Below, piece after piece: positions 5,647 through 9,017 of a DNA stretch of 9,017 bases. The number at the start of each line of letters is the position of its first letter. The stretch's first letter is position 1. The notes under the pieces were generated by a model. It did not search any database, was not told the origin of the DNA, and saw nothing but the letters and a program-made list of their open reading frames with translations. Made by a program: the position numbers and the translations under genes. The DNA is from JALRBM01 sp964615445 (GTDB taxonomy: Bacteria; Patescibacteriota; Saccharimonadia; Saccharimonadales; Saccharimonadaceae): assembly GCA_964615445.1 (NCBI GenBank), contig CAZTOK010000045.1:1-9017 (forward strand). The letters are read 5' to 3'.

Positions 5647-6059
5647 TACTTGCTCTCCTTTTTGGCACCGTATTTAGAACGGCCTTGTTGACGCTTAGCA
5701 ACACCCTGAAGGTCAAGTGCACCACGAACAATGTGGTAACGTACACCTGGAAGGTCTGGTACGCGGCCTCCACGAACAAGCACTGAAGCGTGTTCCTGGA
5801 GGTTGTGACCTTCACCACCAATGTACGCCCATACCTCATGACCGTTCGTAAGGCGCACACGTGCTACCTTGCGAAGAGCTGAGTTTGGTTTACGTGGGGT
5901 TTTAGTTGTTACCTTGATACATACACCGCGCTTAAGCGGTGCGTCTTGATCATAGTAACGGGTCTTTAATGCGTTATGAATGCGGCCAAGCGCAGGGGAC
6001 TTACTCTTTTTAGTAGCAGTTTTGCGTGGCTTTCGCACCAATTGATTAATTGTTGGCAT
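5646..6059 (-). CDS. rpsL: 30S ribosomal protein S12
   Basis: S12 sits at the decoding centre and helps set accuracy. The 137-aa protein has the long loop after SPAL (residues about 25-41, GRIHNALKTRYYDQDAP) found in Gram-positive-type S12 and absent in E. coli. Conserved blocks are PNSALRK (58-64), GGEGHNLQEH (81-90) and DLPGVRYHIVRGALD (102-116). Asp102, the residue methylthiolated in many bacteria, is kept. Two classical streptomycin-determining lysines are replaced: TPRKPNS has Arg56 at the E. coli Lys43 position (counting Met), and GGRVPDLPG has Pro101 at the Lys88 position. The ATG (6057-6059) follows AGGAG by 5 nt. It heads a two-gene unit with rpsG under a strong promoter and a long leader. 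Confidence 0.97.
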   Translation of the reverse strand: MPTINQLVRKPRKTATKKSKSPALGRIHNALKTRYYDQDAPLKRGVCIKVTTKTPRKPNSALRKVARVRLTNGHEVWAYIGGEGHNLQEHASVLVRGGRVPDLPGVRYHIVRGALDLQGVAKRQQGRSKYGAKKESK

Positions 6060-6207
6060 GAAAACTCCTGTTGTTCATTAATTATAGAGACGAGAAATGT
6101 CTCTTATGTACGGTTGAGAGTCAGCATCTCCGCTCCGTGTCATTCTTCTTGCTCTTACCTGGCGTGTACACATTCTTTCGCTTGGCAAGTCAAAAAGAGG
6201 AAACTCA
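6060..6207 (-). promoter_or_regulatory. Structured 5' leader of rpsL-rpsG
   Basis: From a predicted start near 6207 to the ATG there are about 148 nt. In the minus-strand RNA one hairpin spans 6189-6154. It pairs CUUGCC with GGUAAG and GCG with CGC, separated by a symmetric AA/CA internal loop, with a 14-nt terminal loop. A second is a 6-bp stem AGAGAC/GUCUCU with a 7-nt loop (6104-6086), about 25 nt before the start codon. A weaker GAGA/UCUC pairing lies between them. No convincing leader peptide or known riboswitch core is seen. A long structured leader before a ribosomal protein pair fits feedback control by S7 or S12; that role is inference. Confidence 0.5.
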
Positions 6208-6229
6208 CCTGTCATTATAACAGATGAGT
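6203..6229. promoter_or_regulatory. Inverted repeat enclosing the rpsL -10 (candidate operator)
   Basis: The arms ACTCACCTGT (6203-6212) and ACAGATGAGT (6220-6229) are complementary at 9 of 10 positions around a 7-bp spacer. The spacer is the -10 hexamer plus one base. A dimeric regulator bound here would block RNA polymerase directly. A transcribed hairpin role is unlikely because half the repeat lies upstream of the start point. Confidence 0.5.
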
Positions 6230-6242
6230 TTTTATATTTCAA
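6214..6242 (-). promoter_or_regulatory. rpsL-rpsG promoter (near consensus)
   Basis: Minus-strand TTGAAA (6237-6242, 5 of 6) is followed after exactly 17 nt by a perfect TATAAT (6214-6219). A TG one base upstream gives TGTTATAAT, an extended -10. It lies just below the hairpin that ends the 82-aa gene, so rpsL-rpsG is probably transcribed independently of rpoBC. Confidence 0.85.
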
Positions 6243-6251
6243 GTTATATAA

Positions 6252-6288
6252 GAGGCAGGAGAGCGGCACTCCAGCCGCTTCCTGCCTC
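6252..6288 (-). terminator. Hairpin terminating the 82-aa gene
   Basis: The arms GAGGCAGGA plus AGCGGC (6252-6267, with one bulged base) and GCCGCT plus TCCTGCCTC (6274-6288) form a very stable stem of about 15 bp around a 6-nt loop. It starts 10 bp after the stop codon. The T-tract on the minus strand is weak (TTATATAA), so termination may be inefficient, or the hairpin may protect the 3' end. Confidence 0.65.
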
Positions 6289-6298
6289 CAGTATCACA

Positions 6299-6547
6299 TC
6301 ACGCGGAAACCGTAGCTCCAATGAACCCATGCTCAGCCAGGAATGTCCCAAGCTCCCTGAAGAAAATCTGGTAGTCGTCTCCTGCCCAGTGCAGCGTCTG
6401 AAGCGAGAAAAAGAACAAACCAGCTTCGAACTTCTGCTGAAAACCGGGAACAAGGGCGAAAACCTGATATAACCGCTCCAACGTGCGCGGTTCTTTGGCT
6501 TTCATGGCATCCATCGCAGACTGAGCAAACGAATTGATCTGGCACAC
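6299..6547 (-). CDS. Uncharacterised 82-aa protein between rpoC and rpsL
   Basis: I do not recognise this small protein. The frame is open up to an ATG at 6644-6646, but that codon sits in the loop of the rpoC terminator and above the promoter at 6602-6630. I therefore use the GTG at 6545-6547, which has AGGAG (6555-6559) 7 nt upstream. The product starts with the GTG-encoded Met followed by CQINSFAQSAMDAMKAKEP. It appears helical and amphipathic, with an aromatic-rich half (KFEAGLFFFSLQTLHWAGDDYQIFFRELG) that could form a hydrophobic core or interaction face. It has one cysteine, no signal peptide and no clear membrane helix. It is a complete one-gene unit with a near-consensus promoter and a strong hairpin behind it, inserted where rpoC and rpsL are normally adjacent. 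Confidence 0.7.
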   Translation of the reverse strand: MCQINSFAQSAMDAMKAKEPRTLERLYQVFALVPGFQQKFEAGLFFFSLQTLHWAGDDYQIFFRELGTFLAEHGFIGATVSA

Positions 6548-6601
6548 GATGTTACTCCTGTCGATTTTGAGGCGACGTTCGATGCATACTGTGCGTATAT
6601 A

Positions 6602-6630
6602 ATCATAGGCCGCATTTACACTGATGTCAA
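6602..6630 (-). promoter_or_regulatory. Promoter of the 82-aa gene (near consensus)
   Basis: Minus-strand TTGACA (6625-6630, perfect) is followed after 17 nt by TATGAT (6602-6607, 5 of 6). It begins directly after the T-run of the rpoC terminator. The start point near 6595 gives a leader of about 48 nt to the GTG, which independently supports that start codon over the upstream ATG. Confidence 0.85.
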
Positions 6631-6631
6631 C

Positions 6632-6663
6632 AAAAAACACCCCCATAAAGGGGGTGTTTTTTT
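6632..6663. terminator. Terminator after rpoC
   Basis: A stem CACCCCC/GGGGGTG (6638-6644 and 6650-6656) with a 5-nt loop is flanked by A6 and T7 runs. It is a classic intrinsic terminator that works in either direction. It lies 18 bp past the rpoC TAG, so it ends the rpoBC unit before rpsL. Confidence 0.95.
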
Positions 6664-6681
6664 GTAGGCTTCTTATCTTTA

Positions 6682-9017
6682 CTAGGCAGCAAGTGCAATG
6701 TCTTCAGAGATTTCATCAACAAGATCGCTATCTTCGTCAGTTGCTTCTTCAGCACCGGTTCCGACTGGAATCTTACGTCCGATAATAACGTTCTCTTTAA
6801 GACCATTGAGGCGATCGGCGCGACCGCTCGTTGCTGCGTTAATCAACACACGAGTCGTGTCTTGGAACGATGCAGCAGATAGCCAGCTGTCACTCCAGAT
6901 TGACACCTTAGTAATACCAAGAAGTAGCTGGGTATACTGGGCAAGCTCTTTACCCTCAGCGGCAAGCTGAGCGTTTGCTTCAACCACAGCAGCTTTCGAG
7001 ACAATGTCGCCCATAACAAATGAGCTATCACCTGGGTCTTCAACCTGAACACGACTAAACATTTGACGCACGATGATCTCGAGGTGCTTGTCAGCAACGT
7101 CTTGACCTTGTGCGGCGTAAATGCGAAGTACCTCATTAATAATGTAACGCTGTGTTGCTTCGGTGCCTTTAAGCCGCATGAGGTCGTGCAGATTAAGTGA
7201 ACCAATAGTAAGACGGTCTCCAGCTTCAACCGTGTCGCCAGCCTTTACAACCAGCTGAGTTGAGCCAGGAATCTCGTAGCGTACTGGCGAACCGGCATTA
7301 GCTGCAAGTACCAAGGTGTCCTCAGCTACCTCTACGACACCATCGAATGGTGCAACAAGTGGTTTTGCTTCGCCTTCGGCGCTTGCAAGTACGTCACCTA
7401 CTTTTACACTACTGCCAGCTTTTACGCTTACCGTGCGGCCCTCAAGAGGGATGCGCTCAACGTGGCCAGCTGCAGGAGTTACTTGTACGGTATACTTTTT
7501 GCCATCTTCCCATACGTCTAACAACCCAGCGACCTCAGTAATATAGGCCTGACCTTTTGGTGAACGGGCTTCAAAGAGTTCTTCCACACGAGGAAGACCT
7601 TGGGTGATGTCACCACCAGCCACACCACCGGCGTGGAAGGTTTTAAGGGTGAGCTGCGTACCAGGTTCGCCCACAGATTGAGCAGCAATCACACCAACCG
7701 GCTGTGCCTTTGCTACAAGGCGACCAGTTGCCATGTCGATACCGTAGCTCTTTTGTGGAATACCGCGAAGATTCTTGGTTGAAAGCACGCTCTGAATCTT
7801 TATTGATTCAATAGATTGGTCAGCCTCAATAGCGTCGGCAGTCTGACGAGTAATCAGCTCGTCTTTACCAATATGGCCTGGTACTTCTTCGGCAGTAAAG
7901 CGACCGAAGAGACGGTTGGCGAAGGTGATCATTGTGAGCTCTGACTCGTTGCGGTAAATAGCGAAGCCGTCATCGTCACCCGATTCATCCTCAACAGTAA
8001 ACACATCTTGCGATACGTCAACCAAACGACGAGTTAGGTATCCTGAGTCGGCTGTCTTAAGTGCGGTGTCAATCAGACCCTTACGAGCACCGCGAGTGGC
8101 CACGAACTGTTCAAGTGACGAAAGACCGTCTTTGTAGTTGCTGCGAATAGCAAGCTCGATCTCGCGGTTGGTGGCGTCCACCATGATACCTACCATTGAG
8201 CTCGCAAGCTTTACGTTTGAGATATCACCACGCGCACCACTGTTCACCATCACACTAATACTGGTGTCCATGTCTTTTAGCTTGTCTTGCAGGAACTCAG
8301 TTACTTTGCGGTCAATAGCACGCCATGCACCAACGGTAAGGTTGTAGCGCTCTTCTTCTGTTACGAGCCCCTGGTTAAACTGCTCGCTAATGAGAGCTGC
8401 CTTTGCGTCACCTTCAGCAATGAACTCATTAATCTCCTCAAACTGAACGTAATCATCCTTACCGGTTGATACGGCAGCAATAGTTGCAAAGCGGAATGCA
8501 AGACCCTTCATACGGTCGGCAGTTTTGGCAGTTTCTTCGGCACCATATGCGTCGAAAATTTGAGCCAACACGCGCTTTAGCTGCTTTTTACTTTGTACAG
8601 AGTTGTCGTAGGGGAAATCTGCAGGCAGAATTTCATTAAAGAATACACGACCAAGCGTCGTTTCGCGGATTTCACCCTTAGCGAACACGCGAATTGGCGT
8701 TTGAAGTTGCAGTACTTTATTATCGTATGCCATCTCAGCTTCGTAGACAGAACTGTATGCTTTCCTCTCTTTTGTCTGCGCACCTGGCTTGTCGTAGGTA
8801 AGATAATAGTTACCAAGCACCACGTCTTGACCAATGTTAAGCACTGGTGAACCATCGGCAGGTTTCAAAAGGTTGTTAGTTGCGCTCATGAGTTCGCGAG
8901 CTTCACGTTGTGCATCTTTTGAAAGTGGAAGGTGGACGGCCATCTGGTCAACATCGTAGTCGTCGTTGAATCCGTTTGCGACGAGTGGGTGGAGTTGGAT
9001 TGCCTTACCTTCAACTA
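6682..9017 (-). CDS. rpoC: RNA polymerase beta' subunit, C-terminal 778 residues (cut by window edge)
   Basis: Beta' is the largest RNA polymerase subunit and holds the catalytic Mg. The N-terminal part is beyond the right edge; the Met at 8941-8943 is internal. Visible in order (numbering from that Met): the catalytic loop just before it, reading NDDYDVDQM instead of NADFDGDQM; the bridge-helix region, SNYKDGLSSLEQFVATRGARKG and TADSGYLTRRLVDVSQD (268-313); the trigger loop, VGEPGTQLTLKTFHAGG (424-440), with its His; then GLPRVEELFEARSPKG (449-464), with no SI3 insertion between; a barrel-sandwich segment (about 485-620); and the C-terminal SFQDTTRVLINAA and GLKENVIIGRKIPVGTG near the omega contact, with an acidic tail. 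The four Zn2-site cysteines (E. coli C814, C888, C895, C898) are replaced by Ser321, Thr389, Pro396 and Ser399. No cysteine occurs in the whole visible part. Confidence 0.97.
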   Translation of the reverse strand, partial: VEGKAIQLHPLVANGFNDDYDVDQMAVHLPLSKDAQREARELMSATNNLLKPADGSPVLNIGQDVVLGNYYLTYDKPGAQTKERKAYSSVYEAEMAYDNKVLQLQTPIRVFAKGEIRETTLGRVFFNEILPADFPYDNSVQSKKQLKRVLAQIFDAYGAEETAKTADRMKGLAFRFATIAAVSTGKDDYVQFEEINEFIAEGDAKAALISEQFNQGLVTEEERYNLTVGAWRAIDRKVTEFLQDKLKDMDTSISVMVNSGARGDISNVKLASSMVGIMVDATNREIELAIRSNYKDGLSSLEQFVATRGARKGLIDTALKTADSGYLTRRLVDVSQDVFTVEDESGDDDGFAIYRNESELTMITFANRLFGRFTAEEVPGHIGKDELITRQTADAIEADQSIESIKIQSVLSTKNLRGIPQKSYGIDMATGRLVAKAQPVGVIAAQSVGEPGTQLTLKTFHAGGVAGGDITQGLPRVEELFEARSPKGQAYITEVAGLLDVWEDGKKYTVQVTPAAGHVERIPLEGRTVSVKAGSSVKVGDVLASAEGEAKPLVAPFDGVVEVAEDTLVLAANAGSPVRYEIPGSTQLVVKAGDTVEAGDRLTIGSLNLHDLMRLKGTEATQRYIINEVLRIYAAQGQDVADKHLEIIVRQMFSRVQVEDPGDSSFVMGDIVSKAAVVEANAQLAAEGKELAQYTQLLLGITKVSIWSDSWLSAASFQDTTRVLINAATSGRADRLNGLKENVIIGRKIPVGTGAEEATDEDSDLVDEISEDIALAA

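Noticed and set aside
6078..6269. 63-aa minus-strand frame in the rpsL leader region
   Set aside because: It spans the rpsL promoter and operator-like repeat, has no ribosome binding site, and its sequence is not protein-like. The transcript would begin inside it.
6548..6646. N-terminal extension of the 82-aa gene from the ATG at 6644-6646
   Set aside because: The ATG lies in the rpoC terminator loop and above a near-consensus promoter, and has no ribosome binding site. The GTG at 6545-6547 has AGGAG at ideal spacing.
8941..8943. ATG as the start of rpoC
   Set aside because: The frame is open to the right edge, and the upstream codons encode EGKAIQLHPLVANGF, the conserved beta' sequence before the catalytic loop. 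The Met is internal.
1..9017. Alternative genetic code with TGA read as Gly or Trp, known in some candidate phyla
   Set aside because: No conserved gene contains an in-frame TGA. Conserved Gly and Trp positions use ordinary codons, and TGA acts as a stop at 6299-6301.
1..9017. CRISPR arrays, tRNA or rRNA genes, insertion sequences or attachment sites
   Set aside because: No spaced direct repeats, cloverleaf sequences, transposase frames or terminal repeat pairs were seen at any of the orphan insertions.

Overview
The window carries the 'streptomycin operon' region of a bacterial genome, read almost entirely from the minus strand. In transcription order (high to low coordinate) it holds the C-terminal two thirds of rpoC (RNA polymerase beta'), rpsL (S12), rpsG (S7), fusA (EF-G) and the first 67 codons of tuf (EF-Tu). 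The order rpoC-rpsL-rpsG-fusA-tuf is the ancestral bacterial one. All reading frames work with the standard code, with TAA, TAG and TGA all used as stops. S12 has the long loop typical of Gram-positives, beta' lacks the SI3 insertion of proteobacteria, and the conserved proteins are very poor in cysteine. With several private changes in invariant motifs, this suggests a streamlined lineage such as the Candidate Phyla Radiation/Patescibacteria, perhaps Saccharibacteria. That placement is inference from overall resemblance and was not tested.

The operon is broken up. Every boundary except rpsL-rpsG (stop and start overlap as TAATG) has been opened by small genes I do not recognise: an 82-aa gene between rpoC and rpsL (6299-6547), a divergent pair between rpsG and fusA (4729-5043 on the plus strand, 3934-4599 on the minus strand), and two genes between fusA and tuf (1073-1606 and 317-973). 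Good sigma-70-type promoters precede the 82-aa gene, rpsL, the plus-strand gene and fusA, with a fair one before tuf. Hairpin terminators follow rpoC, the 82-aa gene, the plus-strand gene, rpsG and fusA. What is normally one polycistron therefore looks like a series of separate transcription units.

The rpsL-rpsG unit has the richest control region: a near-consensus extended -10 promoter whose -10 hexamer lies exactly in the loop of a 10-7-10 inverted repeat, then a leader of roughly 150 nt that can form several hairpins.

The most striking content is inside the housekeeping proteins. The catalytic Asp loop of beta', normally NADFDGD, reads NDDYDVD. All four cysteines of the second beta' zinc site are replaced, and the visible beta' is cysteine-free. 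EF-G has NKIN instead of NKxD (G4) and no recognisable SA motif at G5, so both guanine-recognition elements are atypical. S12 has Arg and Pro where the two classical streptomycin-resistance lysines sit. Whether these are lineage-wide traits or peculiar to this genome cannot be told from one window.
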